This document shows, one piece after another, positions 9,529 to 19,895 of a stretch of 64,000 nt of DNA; positions within the stretch are counted from its first letter, which is position 1, and each line of letters starts with the position of its first letter. A program made the translations under genes and the position numbers. A model generated the notes under the pieces. That model was given only the letters and a program-made list of their open reading frames with translations. It did no database searches and was not told the origin of the DNA. Origin of the DNA: Prochlorococcus sp. AG-363-A03 (GTDB lineage Bacteria > Cyanobacteriota > Cyanobacteriia > PCC-6307 > Cyanobiaceae); NCBI GenBank assembly GCA_003280445.1, contig QCEW01000001.1, forward strand, positions 1 through 64,000, given 5' to 3'.

Positions 9529-11379
9529 TTAGTAGTTCGCTCCGGTTTTTCGATGATGAACTGCTGTTACTCCATCTTTTTTCATGACTTTTCCATGTTT
9601 AATCTCAGCATATATCAGCCAATGATCCCCACACTCCATTCGTTGACTAACTGTACCCTCCAGCCAAGCTAAAGCTTCATTTAATAATGGCTGATTGCCT
9701 GGACTTAATTTAATCTCAAGATCGGTAAATCTATTATCTCCAGGTTTGAATGATTGGAGAAATTGTTTAAGGAGGCTTTGGTGATTATTTTGCTCTAAAA
9801 TGTTTAGAGCAAAGTTATCTCCTGTATGAAGTAAGTTTTCTACAGCTCTTTCTTTAGCGACTGCAATAGTAATACCAGGAGGAGAAAAACTTGCTTGACT
9901 AACCCAACTTGCAACCATAGCTCCGCTAATCAGATTATCTTCATCTCCTTTTTGAGCAGTCAATATACATAGTGATCCGACGACTCTTCCTAGTGCATTA
10001 ATTGTTGGATCACTTTTACTGATATTTAAACCTACATTAGCCTTTCTTTGTTGACGTAATTTTGCATTAATTAATTGCTTCCCAAATTGGATACCTGTTT
10101 CTTCAAGTTTTTTAATCATTAAAGGATCAGGACTAAATTTGATTTTTATAGGTTCGAATCCAAATTTAAAGCCTCCATCTTTTAATTTTTTTTCAAGTAA
10201 ATCAAGAGCTTCTCCACTCCATCCATAACTTCCAAATACTCCAGCCGGCTTTCCTCTATCTCCCTCAGCCAAAAGTGAGCCCAGTGCTGAAACAATCGGG
10301 GTGGGTGCATGTCCTCCTAATGTTGGCGATCCAATTAAATAGCCATCTGCTTTACGAATTTCAGTGACTAAGCTATCTGATGCGGTGAATTCACAATTAA
10401 TAATCTTAACTTTGACCCCTGTTTTACTAATTCCTCTAGCAATGGCATCAGCAATAGCAGCAGTATTTCCATATGCACTTGCAAATAATAAAGCAACTCT
10501 TAAGTTGCTGTATTTTTGGCTTTCTCCCCAGCTTTGGTAGTTGTTTAATAAACTCCTCCAACTACCGCTGATTGCAGGTCCATGTCCGGGTACTATCGTA
10601 TCAATCTCAAAGTCTTCAAACTTTTCGATAATACTATTTACTTGGGTAGACATTGGTGCCATTAGACAATCGAAGTAATGTCTTCTCTCTTCTTCCGTGC
10701 TACTACTGTTTAATTCAGCCCATTTTTCTTCATAAACATGAGCACCGAATAATTTATCACTCATCAATAAACCAGTTTGCTTTTCAAAAACAATAAGTCC
10801 ACCAGGCCAGCGAGCTGTTGGCGAGGGAATGAACGTAACCTCAAAATTACTGCTGAGTGTAAGAGTTTCTAATTGTTTAATGATTTGTATATTTGGAAGA
10901 TCTTCAACTGTCTCCAATGTTTTTTTAGGATTTGTATTTTGCGAAGGTTTTCGTAAATTCCAAATTTCTTTGAATAATTTTGCTCCTGGATTAGAACAAA
11001 TAACCGTTAGATTTTTATATTTCACATTCATTCTTTTCACAAAAGCTACTTTATTAGGATTGATATGACCCATGACTAACTTTATTGCAGACGAATCACT
11101 GCTAATTAATGTCTCAAACTCGTCTAAAAATTCTTTTTCAAATGTTAAACCAGGAGGATGAATTAAAATATAGTCATGTGATTCAGAATCTTCTTGTTGA
11201 GAAGACTTCAATAAAAAAGAATTAGTGCAACTACCTTTTTCAAGAGAATATTCAACTTCAAATCTTGTTCTTTTTGGGTTTAGGCTTCTTAAGCAAATGA
11301 AGTTCTCCTCAATGGGAATCTGAATGGTTTTTCTTACGAAAGTATTTAAATTTGGCGAAGGAATATTTTCTACTGTCAT
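9529..11379 (-). CDS. flv1: flavodiiron protein, Flv1-type (degenerate iron-ligand motif)
   Basis: Beta-lactamase-like + flavodoxin + flavin reductase domains; the canonical HxExDH is replaced (GHINPNKVAF region). Confidence 0.85.
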   Translation of the reverse strand: MTVENIPSPNLNTFVRKTIQIPIEENFICLRSLNPKRTRFEVEYSLEKGSCTNSFLLKSSQQEDSESHDYILIHPPGLTFEKEFLDEFETLISSDSSAIKLVMGHINPNKVAFVKRMNVKYKNLTVICSNPGAKLFKEIWNLRKPSQNTNPKKTLETVEDLPNIQIIKQLETLTLSSNFEVTFIPSPTARWPGGLIVFEKQTGLLMSDKLFGAHVYEEKWAELNSSSTEEERRHYFDCLMAPMSTQVNSIIEKFEDFEIDTIVPGHGPAISGSWRSLLNNYQSWGESQKYSNLRVALLFASAYGNTAAIADAIARGISKTGVKVKIINCEFTASDSLVTEIRKADGYLIGSPTLGGHAPTPIVSALGSLLAEGDRGKPAGVFGSYGWSGEALDLLEKKLKDGGFKFGFEPIKIKFSPDPLMIKKLEETGIQFGKQLINAKLRQQRKANVGLNISKSDPTINALGRVVGSLCILTAQKGDEDNLISGAMVASWVSQASFSPPGITIAVAKERAVENLLHTGDNFALNILEQNNHQSLLKQFLQSFKPGDNRFTDLEIKLSPGNQPLLNEALAWLEGTVSQRMECGDHWLIYAEIKHGKVMKKDGVTAVHHRKTGANY

Positions 11380-11381
11380 TA

Positions 11382-13157
11382 TTAATAATTACTACCAACT
11401 CTTCTGTGGTGAACTGCTGTTTTACTTTGAGTATTAGATAAATTACCTTTTTCAACAGATGAATAAATGATCCAATGATCTGTTGTCTCCATCCTTTGAA
11501 TAACTTTACATGAAAGGAACGCTAACGCATCAGATAGAACTGGTCCACCAGCGGCAAGATCATTCATTAATTCAACTCCTTCAAATCGATTAGCACCTGG
11601 TGGAAAACGTTTTAAAAAGTGTCTGAAGAGGTGCAAATAGTTATTTTCTTGAAGGATATTGAGAACAAAACGATCATTGACTTGTAATAGTGATTCAATG
11701 GCTCTATCTTTAGCCACCGCTACGGTTATTCCAGGGGGTTCAAAACTTGCTTGACTAACCCAACTTGCAACCATCGCACCGTCTCGACTGTCTGAACCTT
11801 CACTATCTTTCGCTGTAACAATGTAGAGTCCACCGCTTAAGCAACCAAGTGCTTTATTTAAGTCTCCATCAAGGCTTTTAGTAGCAGCTAAATTTTTCTT
11901 TCTAGTAAGAATTTGACCTAAATCTGTACCAGCTTCTTCAAATTGTTGATAAACACTTTTGTTTGGTTCGTCACGAACTCGAAGGGGTTTAAAAGCTTCT
12001 TTTTGTCCAAGCTTTCTTAATTGGTTGGTAATAAAGTCAATAGGCTCTTCATTTCCGCCATAAGAGTCATAAGTTGCTACCCACTGCTTTTGTTTTAAGG
12101 ATGCAAGTAGGGTTCCAATATTGCTTTGCAATTCTGAATCAGATTTGATAGGCCAAGTTGGTACAACGACTGCACTTGCGTCACTAATTAGAGCACTTAA
12201 CTCTTGAGTGTCTGAAGCAATAAGATCAACTAATTGGACTGGAGCATTTGCCTTGCCTATGCCATGAGCAATTGCTTGACTAAGCCGATCACAAAAACCA
12301 TATTGGCTGAGATAGCAAACCACAGCGTAATTTTCGCCTGTACTTCTTTGCTGACTCCATTCTCTGTAATGATTCAGCCATAACTGCGTATTAAAACTAA
12401 GGATTGGTCCATGTCCAACACCAATAGTATTGATAGTTGGCAATGCATCAATTTTTTTTAATGCTTGAACTACGCTGCGGGCATTAGGACCCATGAGGCA
12501 GTCGTAATAAAATCGAAAATCTTCATTTAATAAGCTTGGATTTTCGTCATACAATTTTTCTGAGCAATAATGCAAACCAAACGCATCGCAAGTATATAAA
12601 ACTTGTGTACCATGATCAAAAGAAAAAATAGTATCTGGCCAGTGTAGATTTGGTGCACTAATAAATTCAATTTTATGCTCGATTCCGCTGATTGAATTAA
12701 TTTCTAAATTGAGTTCCTCTCCACTTTTGACTGCTCGTGACCTAAAAGGTTGATGAATTTGGTCTTCTAGGAATTTTATAGCTACTTTAGATGCGACGAT
12801 TTCAATATTTGGGTTTAATTCAATTAAGTATTTTATGAGTCCTGAATGATCCGGCTCCGTATGACTGACTATTAAATAATCAATTTCTGTTGGATTGATT
12901 TCTTGTCTTAGCTTTTCAAACCAAATATCTTTAAACTTTAAATGACTTGTATCTATAAGAGCAGTTTTTTTGCCTCTTATTAAAAAGCTATTGTATGTTG
13001 TCCCATTTCGAAGGCCAAATTCAATATCAAATCTGCTTCGATCCCAATCCAATGACCTTACAGTGTGTGTATCTATGGCAATTTGTTCACATTGCAGTGA
13101 AAGCTTAGGAGTATCACTTTTCTGATTTTCTAAAGCTGTCGATTCAGTAAAAATCAT
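11382..13157 (-). CDS. flv3: flavodiiron protein, Flv3-type
   Basis: Three-domain architecture with intact HTEPDHSG. Confidence 0.87.
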   Translation of the reverse strand: MIFTESTALENQKSDTPKLSLQCEQIAIDTHTVRSLDWDRSRFDIEFGLRNGTTYNSFLIRGKKTALIDTSHLKFKDIWFEKLRQEINPTEIDYLIVSHTEPDHSGLIKYLIELNPNIEIVASKVAIKFLEDQIHQPFRSRAVKSGEELNLEINSISGIEHKIEFISAPNLHWPDTIFSFDHGTQVLYTCDAFGLHYCSEKLYDENPSLLNEDFRFYYDCLMGPNARSVVQALKKIDALPTINTIGVGHGPILSFNTQLWLNHYREWSQQRSTGENYAVVCYLSQYGFCDRLSQAIAHGIGKANAPVQLVDLIASDTQELSALISDASAVVVPTWPIKSDSELQSNIGTLLASLKQKQWVATYDSYGGNEEPIDFITNQLRKLGQKEAFKPLRVRDEPNKSVYQQFEEAGTDLGQILTRKKNLAATKSLDGDLNKALGCLSGGLYIVTAKDSEGSDSRDGAMVASWVSQASFEPPGITVAVAKDRAIESLLQVNDRFVLNILQENNYLHLFRHFLKRFPPGANRFEGVELMNDLAAGGPVLSDALAFLSCKVIQRMETTDHWIIYSSVEKGNLSNTQSKTAVHHRRVGSNY

Positions 13158-13451
13158 GTTCCTAAAGCCATTAATTGAAGAAAGCTGGAAAGCCGTAACA
13201 AATCAGATTGCTAAGTGAAAATACCTAGATCAGTTAAAACATATTAGGATACTGAGGTTTGCAAGTGTGATACTGCTTCCCGTAAATAGTATTTGTTTGC
13301 AATAGAGACTGTTCTTGATTGTCTTTTTTGAGTATTTTTCTTTTTCAAAGTCTCATGGGTTTCCATTTTGTTATTGTTTAAGGGTGAGTTGAGCAAATTT
13401 GACGTTTTTTGTGATTGTTTTCAAAAACCTTTTTGGAGATAATTTTTAGGT

Positions 13452-16112
13452 ATGGAAAAAAGTTCTTCCTCTTTAATTAATCCGCCATCTCTTTCAGGAG
13501 ATGAAATAAGAGAAGCATTTATAAACTTTTTCGTTCAACATGATCATAAGAAACTAGAAAGTTCTTCTTTAATTCCAGATGATCCAACAGTTTTATTGAC
13601 AATTGCAGGGATGTTACCTTTTAAGCCTATATTCTTAGGATTAAAAGAGTCTTCTACTCCGAGAGCAACATCCAGTCAAAAATGTATAAGAACAAATGAT
13701 ATTGAAAATGTAGGAAGAACTGCGAGGCATCATACTTTTTTTGAGATGCTCGGTAATTTTTCTTTTGGTGATTATTTTAAAAAAGAGGCAATTCAATGGG
13801 CATGGGAATTATCTACTGAGGTTTTTCGACTAAATCCAAAGAATATAGTCATTAGCGTTTTTAAAGAAGACTTAGAAGCAGAGCAAATATGGAAAGAAGT
13901 TGTAGGGGTTGATGCAAAAAGAATCATCAGAATGGGTGCTTCTGATAATTTTTGGTCATCTGGAGCTACAGGACCTTGTGGTCCATGTTCGGAACTTTAT
14001 TTTGATTTTAAACCCGAATTAGGAAGTGATGAAATAGATCTTGAAGACGATAGTCGATTTATAGAATTTTATAATTTGGTTTTTATGCAATACAACCGCG
14101 ACTTAAAGGGCAATCTTGAACCATTGGCGAATTGTCATATTGATACAGGAATGGGCTTAGAAAGAATGGCTCAAATTTTGCAAAAAAAATCTAATAATTA
14201 TGAAACGGATCTTATTTTTCCTCTCATTGAGGCAGCGGCTTTATTAGCTGACATTAAGTATGAAACTACAAATAAAAAAAATAAAACATCATTGAAAATT
14301 ATCGGAGATCATTGCAGGGCTGTGACTCATTTAATTTGTGATGGTGTTAGTGCTAGTAATCTAGGGCGAGGCTATATTCTTCGTCGTCTCATACGGCGCA
14401 TGATTCGACATGGTCGACTGGTGGGAATTAATCAGCCGTTTTTACCTCAACTGGCTGAAGTTGCTATTGAGTTGATGAAAAATGCTTATTCTCAATTACT
14501 TGAGAAAAAGAAAATTATTCTGAATGAGTTAAAAATCGAAGAATCTCGTTTCCTTGAAACGCTTGAACGGGGAGAGAAACTTTTGTCAGAGATAACAGCT
14601 CATGAATGTGATTTTATCTCTGGTGCGCAGGCATTTGAGCTTTATGATACATATGGTTTTCCTTTGGAATTAACAGAAGAGATCGCGAATGAAAAAGGTA
14701 TTTCTGTTGATATTAATGGTTTTGAGAACGAGATGGCAAAGCAACGTAAACGTGCAAAAGAGGCTTCTGTCAGTATTGATTTAACTGAAGAAGGTTCAAT
14801 TGAAAGAGAAATTTCTTTATTTGATGAAACAAGATTTGAGGGCTATGAAAAATTAGAAACCACTTCAACTGTGATAGGCATTTTTAAGAATAATGAATCA
14901 GTGAAACAAGCTATTAAGGGTGATTTAGTCAAGATTATAGTTAATAGAACGCCTTTTTATGCTGAGTCGGGTGGCCAAATTGGAGATAAAGGCTTAATAA
15001 CGTCTCAAGATCTTGAGGTATCTATAGAAAATGTTAGAAAAAAGAAGAATATTTTTATTCATTCTGGAATTGTTAATACTGGAGTTCTAAAGATTAACTC
15101 ATCTGTTCAGATGAATGTTACTCCATCTTTTCGTCAACGAACTACATCAAATCACACCGCTACACATCTATTGCAATCAGCTTTAAAGTTATCGATTGAC
15201 TCAAGTGTAAGTCAAAGAGGCTCGTTAGTTTCAAATCATCGATTGAGATTTGATTTTAATGCTCCAAAACCTTTGACAATAAAAGAACTTGAAGATATGG
15301 AAGTACGAATAAATCAATGGATTAACGAAGATCATCCAATTCAAATTAAAACAATGCCAATTAAGGAGGCTATGGCTGCTGGTGCTTTAGCAATGTTTGG
15401 TGAGAAATATGGCGATGTAGTACGTGTTGTAGATGTTCCAGGCGTTTCTATGGAGTTATGTGGAGGAACTCATGTAACTCGTACGTCACAACTAGGTACA
15501 TTTAAGATTATTAATGAGACAGGTATTGCTTCAGGTATTAGACGAATAGAGGCTATAGCTGGTCCATCAGTTTTAGATTATTTTAATGAACGTGATTTGG
15601 TAGTTAAGGAGTTAAGTAAATCATTCAAAGTTCAATCATATGAAATTGTTGAGAGAGTCTCATCTCTTCAACAGGAATTGAAAGATAAAACAAAAGAACT
15701 TGTCAAAGTAAAAACTGAGCTCGCTTTGGCGAAGGCATTGGGTTTAGCGAGTTATGCAAAATCTGTTGGTAAGAGTAAATTATTAATTAGACGTTTAGAT
15801 GGAGTTGACGGATCTGGATTGCAATCTGCGGCTTCAAGTTTGATAGATCATTTAGGTAAGTATTCTGCTGTTATTTTTGGAGGTATTCCAAATCAGGAGA
15901 TCGATAATAAATTAGTTTTTGTTGCTGCATTTTCTCCTGATCTAGTCTCAGATGGTTTACATGCAGGCAAATTTATAAGTGGGGTTGCAAAAATGTGTGG
16001 TGGTGGTGGTGGTGGTCGTCCAAATCTCGCCCAAGCTGGTGGTAGTCAACCTCAATCGTTGGATCTTGCTTTAGAAAAAGCTAATGAGGATTTGACTCAA
16101 CAACTATCTTAA
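13452..16112 (+). CDS. alaS: alanyl-tRNA synthetase
   Basis: TIAGMLPFKPIFLG, HHTFFEMLGNFSFGDYFK, NHTATHLLQ, MCGGGGGGRPNLAQAGG. Confidence 0.97.
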   Translation: MEKSSSSLINPPSLSGDEIREAFINFFVQHDHKKLESSSLIPDDPTVLLTIAGMLPFKPIFLGLKESSTPRATSSQKCIRTNDIENVGRTARHHTFFEMLGNFSFGDYFKKEAIQWAWELSTEVFRLNPKNIVISVFKEDLEAEQIWKEVVGVDAKRIIRMGASDNFWSSGATGPCGPCSELYFDFKPELGSDEIDLEDDSRFIEFYNLVFMQYNRDLKGNLEPLANCHIDTGMGLERMAQILQKKSNNYETDLIFPLIEAAALLADIKYETTNKKNKTSLKIIGDHCRAVTHLICDGVSASNLGRGYILRRLIRRMIRHGRLVGINQPFLPQLAEVAIELMKNAYSQLLEKKKIILNELKIEESRFLETLERGEKLLSEITAHECDFISGAQAFELYDTYGFPLELTEEIANEKGISVDINGFENEMAKQRKRAKEASVSIDLTEEGSIEREISLFDETRFEGYEKLETTSTVIGIFKNNESVKQAIKGDLVKIIVNRTPFYAESGGQIGDKGLITSQDLEVSIENVRKKKNIFIHSGIVNTGVLKINSSVQMNVTPSFRQRTTSNHTATHLLQSALKLSIDSSVSQRGSLVSNHRLRFDFNAPKPLTIKELEDMEVRINQWINEDHPIQIKTMPIKEAMAAGALAMFGEKYGDVVRVVDVPGVSMELCGGTHVTRTSQLGTFKIINETGIASGIRRIEAIAGPSVLDYFNERDLVVKELSKSFKVQSYEIVERVSSLQQELKDKTKELVKVKTELALAKALGLASYAKSVGKSKLLIRRLDGVDGSGLQSAASSLIDHLGKYSAVIFGGIPNQEIDNKLVFVAAFSPDLVSDGLHAGKFISGVAKMCGGGGGGRPNLAQAGGSQPQSLDLALEKANEDLTQQLS

Positions 16113-16113
16113 T

Positions 16114-18057
16114 TTAGCTCTGTAGGTAAGTACTTTGACGGAGGCTTGCTTCTACATGCTCTATCAGTTTTTGTGCATCATGGATTTTTAAATGCCCGCC
16201 TTGAATAGCTAATTCGCTTGATTTTCGTAATCGTTCTAATAATATTTCTGGATCATGTTCCAAATATTCAAGAACATTTGATTTTGTATTCCCACGAATG
16301 ACATGCTCAACTTTATAGTTCCCTTTTTCTGTAAATCTTATATGGACTGCATTAGTACTCCCAAATAAATTATGTAGATTTCCCATTACTTCTTGATAGG
16401 CGCCACCCAAGAAAAGACCAATTAGATACTTTTTGTCTTGATTAAATTCATGAAGAGGTAGAAGATTCTTAATTTTTCCATTATCAATAAATTGATCAAG
16501 CTTTCCATCTGAATCACATGTTAAATCTGCAAAGTGGCCAAGTTGTTTCGGTTCTTTGCTAAGCCGATGGATCGGCATAATTGGAAAAACTTGATCAATG
16601 GCCCAAGTGTCTGGAGCTGATCTAAATACGGAAAGATTGGCGTAATACGTTACGGCTAAGCTTTCGCTTAATTTCTTTAGTTCTTTAGGTAGAGGTATGT
16701 TTTTTGGTAACTGATTAACTATTGTTTTTGCACAGGCCCATGTCAACTGCTCAGCTTTTGCACGTTCAACTAAATCTATATAACCGAGTCGAAAAGCCGC
16801 AAGTGCATCTGCTTTAAATTTAAGAGAATCATTCCATGCTTCTTGTAGTTTGGCTAAATCTTCTTCTTGGTTAAGTTCTAGAGAATTTATATGGACTAAT
16901 GTTTCACGTAAATTTCTGACAGAGAGACATTCTTTTTCGTCTTCTTTAGGAATGTCAGAAGGTAACGAATTTTTGCCTAGAATATTGAAGATTAAAATAG
17001 AAAAGTGACTAGCAATAGCTCTTCCACTCTCTGTAATTAAAGTGGGTAGTGGTATCTTTTTTGATTCACAACATTCTTTAATTGTTGCTACTACATCATT
17101 TGCATAATTTTGAAGTGAATAGTTAGTAGATGCTATTGAGGCAGTTTGACTTCCATCGTAATCAATTCCTAAACCACCTCCAACATCTAAGTATCCCATA
17201 GGTGCCCCAAGATTAATTAATTCGGCATAAATTTGTCCTGCTTCTTGTAAGGCATCTTTTAAAACACCTATATCGTTAATTTGACTCCCTAGATGAAAAT
17301 GTAAAAGCTTTAATTCATTGAGAAGATTTGCTTCTTTTAACCTTTTGATTGCTTTCAATATTTCTGGAATTGAAAGTCCAAATTTTGACTTGTCACCAAT
17401 CGAGCTACTCCATCTTCCACTGCTTTGACTCGATAGCTTGGCTCGTATTCCTATGAGTGGAGGTGCTCCCAGTAAATTACTAGATTTGATTATAAGATCA
17501 ACATCACCCGCTTGCTCTATAACTACTATAGGTTGACGTCCAAGCTGCCGTGCTAAAATAGCTGTTTCAATATAACGTTGATCTTTATAGCCATTACATA
17601 TGAGTAAGGCTTTAGGATCTTCTAGGATTGATAAAGCAATTAGTAACTCTGGTTTGCTTCCAGCTTCTAAGCCAAAATTCCATTTGGAACCACAGGTGAT
17701 TAATTCTTCAACTACGTGACGCTGTTGATTACATTTGATTGGAAATACACCTTGGTATTTTCCTTGATATTGATAGTCATTAATCGCTTTTTCAAAAGCT
17801 TTATGTAAGTTTTTTAAGCAGTCTTCGAGAATATCGTCAAATCTTATTAACAGAGGAAATTTTAGTTTTCGACTTTCGAGTTCATCTAAGAGTTCCATCA
17901 AATCATGAGATTTGTTTTTGGAACCGTTAGGACAAATACTAATATTTCCTTTTTCATTGATAGTGAAATAACCTTTTCCCCATCGATCAATCCCATAGAG
18001 TTCTGAGCTATTTTGGATAGTCCAAGAGAGAGATTGATTAGTATTTTTCACAGCCAT
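16114..18057 (-). CDS. speA: biosynthetic arginine decarboxylase
   Basis: YGIDRWGKGYFTINEKGNISICP, YQGVFPIKCNQQRHVVEE, DVGGGLGIDYDGS. Confidence 0.96.
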   Translation of the reverse strand: MAVKNTNQSLSWTIQNSSELYGIDRWGKGYFTINEKGNISICPNGSKNKSHDLMELLDELESRKLKFPLLIRFDDILEDCLKNLHKAFEKAINDYQYQGKYQGVFPIKCNQQRHVVEELITCGSKWNFGLEAGSKPELLIALSILEDPKALLICNGYKDQRYIETAILARQLGRQPIVVIEQAGDVDLIIKSSNLLGAPPLIGIRAKLSSQSSGRWSSSIGDKSKFGLSIPEILKAIKRLKEANLLNELKLLHFHLGSQINDIGVLKDALQEAGQIYAELINLGAPMGYLDVGGGLGIDYDGSQTASIASTNYSLQNYANDVVATIKECCESKKIPLPTLITESGRAIASHFSILIFNILGKNSLPSDIPKEDEKECLSVRNLRETLVHINSLELNQEEDLAKLQEAWNDSLKFKADALAAFRLGYIDLVERAKAEQLTWACAKTIVNQLPKNIPLPKELKKLSESLAVTYYANLSVFRSAPDTWAIDQVFPIMPIHRLSKEPKQLGHFADLTCDSDGKLDQFIDNGKIKNLLPLHEFNQDKKYLIGLFLGGAYQEVMGNLHNLFGSTNAVHIRFTEKGNYKVEHVIRGNTKSNVLEYLEHDPEILLERLRKSSELAIQGGHLKIHDAQKLIEHVEASLRQSTYLQS

Positions 18058-18199
18058 TTATGCGATAACAAAGTTGCCAAGTTTTGATCATTCACGATTA
18101 ATACAATTAAATCTAAGAACAGTTTTATTAACTGTCATGTTTTACTTGCCAAGAGGGCAGTTTTAGGAAGACTATGGCTTCATATTATTAAATATCGCA

Positions 18200-18655
18200 A
18201 TGACTTTGGAAAGAACCTTTGTCGCTATCAAGCCAGATGGGGTGCAAAGAGGTTTAATCGCTGAGATTCTTGGTCGTTTTGAAACAAAAGGATTCAAATT
18301 AGTAGGCCTAAAGCAGCTAACACCAAGCAAAGAACTTGCCGAAAAACACTACGGTGTTCACAAAGATCGTCCTTTCTTTTCAGGTTTAGTTGATTTCATA
18401 ACAAGTGGACCTGTAGTAGCGATGGTTTGGGAGGGTGAAGGTGTTATTGCAAGTGCAAGAAAATTGATTGGATCAACAAAGCCTCTTGAGGCTGAACCTG
18501 GAACTATTAGAGGTGATTTGGCTGTGAATATTGGTCGTAATGTCATTCATGGTTCTGATGGTTCTGATACCGCAGTATTTGAAATCGATCTATGGTTCCA
18601 GAAAAATGAACTTCTTGATTGGACCCCATCAGATCAATCATGGAGAGTTGAATAA
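18200..18655 (+). CDS. ndk: nucleoside diphosphate kinase
   Basis: [32 protein letters not shown]. Confidence 0.97.
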   Translation: MTLERTFVAIKPDGVQRGLIAEILGRFETKGFKLVGLKQLTPSKELAEKHYGVHKDRPFFSGLVDFITSGPVVAMVWEGEGVIASARKLIGSTKPLEAEPGTIRGDLAVNIGRNVIHGSDGSDTAVFEIDLWFQKNELLDWTPSDQSWRVE

Positions 18656-18692
18656 ATTATTGTTGAACTTCACATTCTTTTGGTGAGTGATT

Positions 18693-19796
18693 TTAAAATC
18701 TGTCCCATCTGAATTGGGTTAAAAAATTACTTTCCTCTTTACTTAAATAGCTCGAGCAAATTGATTTTCCAATTAATTCTGCAGTTATAGCTGCCAATAG
18801 AACTCCATTCCGATGATGCCCAGTAGCAAGCCAGAGTCCATTGATTGATGACATTCCCAGTAAAGGTCCTTCGTCTGGTGTACATGGACGGAAACCCCAC
18901 CATCTCTCCATATGAGGTAGTTGATTAAGTTCAGGAATAAGAGATTTTATTCCTTTTTGCAGTTCGCGTTGTCCTTTTGGAGTAAGTCCTTTTTGGAAGC
19001 CTGCCTCACGTTCACTAGTTGCCCCTACGATTATTAGACCGTCATCTCTTGGAACTAAGTAAATTCCAGGTCCAAAAATAATTCTTTTTAGAATCTGTTT
19101 TGGTCCCTGAATTGATAGCATCTGGCCTTTAACCGGAAAAATAGGGAGTGTTTTGAATATTTGTTTGCTCCAGGCTCCGCAGCAGAGAACTGCCTCTTCA
19201 CTTTTTAAATGATTGATATTTCCATTAATGTCTTTAATTTTGACTCCATTAAATTTATTTGAATCTTTCATTATTTCAATTACTTCAACTCCTTCTTGAA
19301 AGTGAACACCTAGTTCCACACAAGCTTTTTCAAGTGCTCTCATTAAAAGTCTTCTATTATCGATTTGACCGTCCTGTCTAAAAAGTAAACCGAATTTCCA
19401 GTTGTCTGAGAGTCCTGGAACTTCTTGAAGGAGTTCAATCCTAGTTAGCTTTTCACCAAATTTGTATGTTGGGTAGGATTCACAGTCTTTAAGGTTTTCA
19501 AATGGGACAAGAATCCCACAAGTTTTAAGACCACATGGCATTTTGCTATTTGTCTCAATGCTTTCTATCCATCTCGGGTGTCTTTGAAGACTAGTTTGAC
19601 CAAGACTTAAAAGCTCACCTTTAAGTCCCTCAGCGTGAGGGGCTAGCATTCCAGCAGCAACAAAGCCTGCTGCTTCATTTCTGCTTCTACTTAAAATTTC
19701 TACTCGTTTGCCTTTTTGAGCAAGCTCATGGGCTATTGCAAGACCCATTAATCCTCCTCCGAGGATTAACAATGGTTTTTCACTTAAGATACCCAT
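18693..19796 (-). CDS. thiO: glycine oxidase / FAD-dependent amino acid oxidase
   Basis: LILGGGLMGLAIAHELAQKG, C-terminal GHHRNGVLLAAITAELI. Confidence 0.85.
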   Translation of the reverse strand: MGILSEKPLLILGGGLMGLAIAHELAQKGKRVEILSRSRNEAAGFVAAGMLAPHAEGLKGELLSLGQTSLQRHPRWIESIETNSKMPCGLKTCGILVPFENLKDCESYPTYKFGEKLTRIELLQEVPGLSDNWKFGLLFRQDGQIDNRRLLMRALEKACVELGVHFQEGVEVIEIMKDSNKFNGVKIKDINGNINHLKSEEAVLCCGAWSKQIFKTLPIFPVKGQMLSIQGPKQILKRIIFGPGIYLVPRDDGLIIVGATSEREAGFQKGLTPKGQRELQKGIKSLIPELNQLPHMERWWGFRPCTPDEGPLLGMSSINGLWLATGHHRNGVLLAAITAELIGKSICSSYLSKEESNFLTQFRWDRF

Positions 19797-19895
19797 TGCT
19801 TGGATTTGGAAAATGTTATTTTCAATGTTTTAGATTACGTTAGCTTTCATGACTGAGCTTTTCTTTCATAAGATTGATATATCTAGGTCAAATTA

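Noticed and set aside
10829-11068. Plus-strand ORF inside flv1
   Set aside because: Antisense to a clear flavodiiron gene with no recognisable protein features. The same reasoning applies to the antisense ORFs inside ndk, gatB, smc, the PRC-barrel gene, accC and ycf66.
11382-13157. Tandem flavodiiron genes as a novel system
   Set aside because: The Flv1/Flv3 pair is a well-established oxygen photoreduction module in cyanobacteria.
15990-16020. GGT trinucleotide run
   Set aside because: Encodes the normal glycine-rich C-terminal motif of AlaRS (CGGGGGGRPNLAQAGG).
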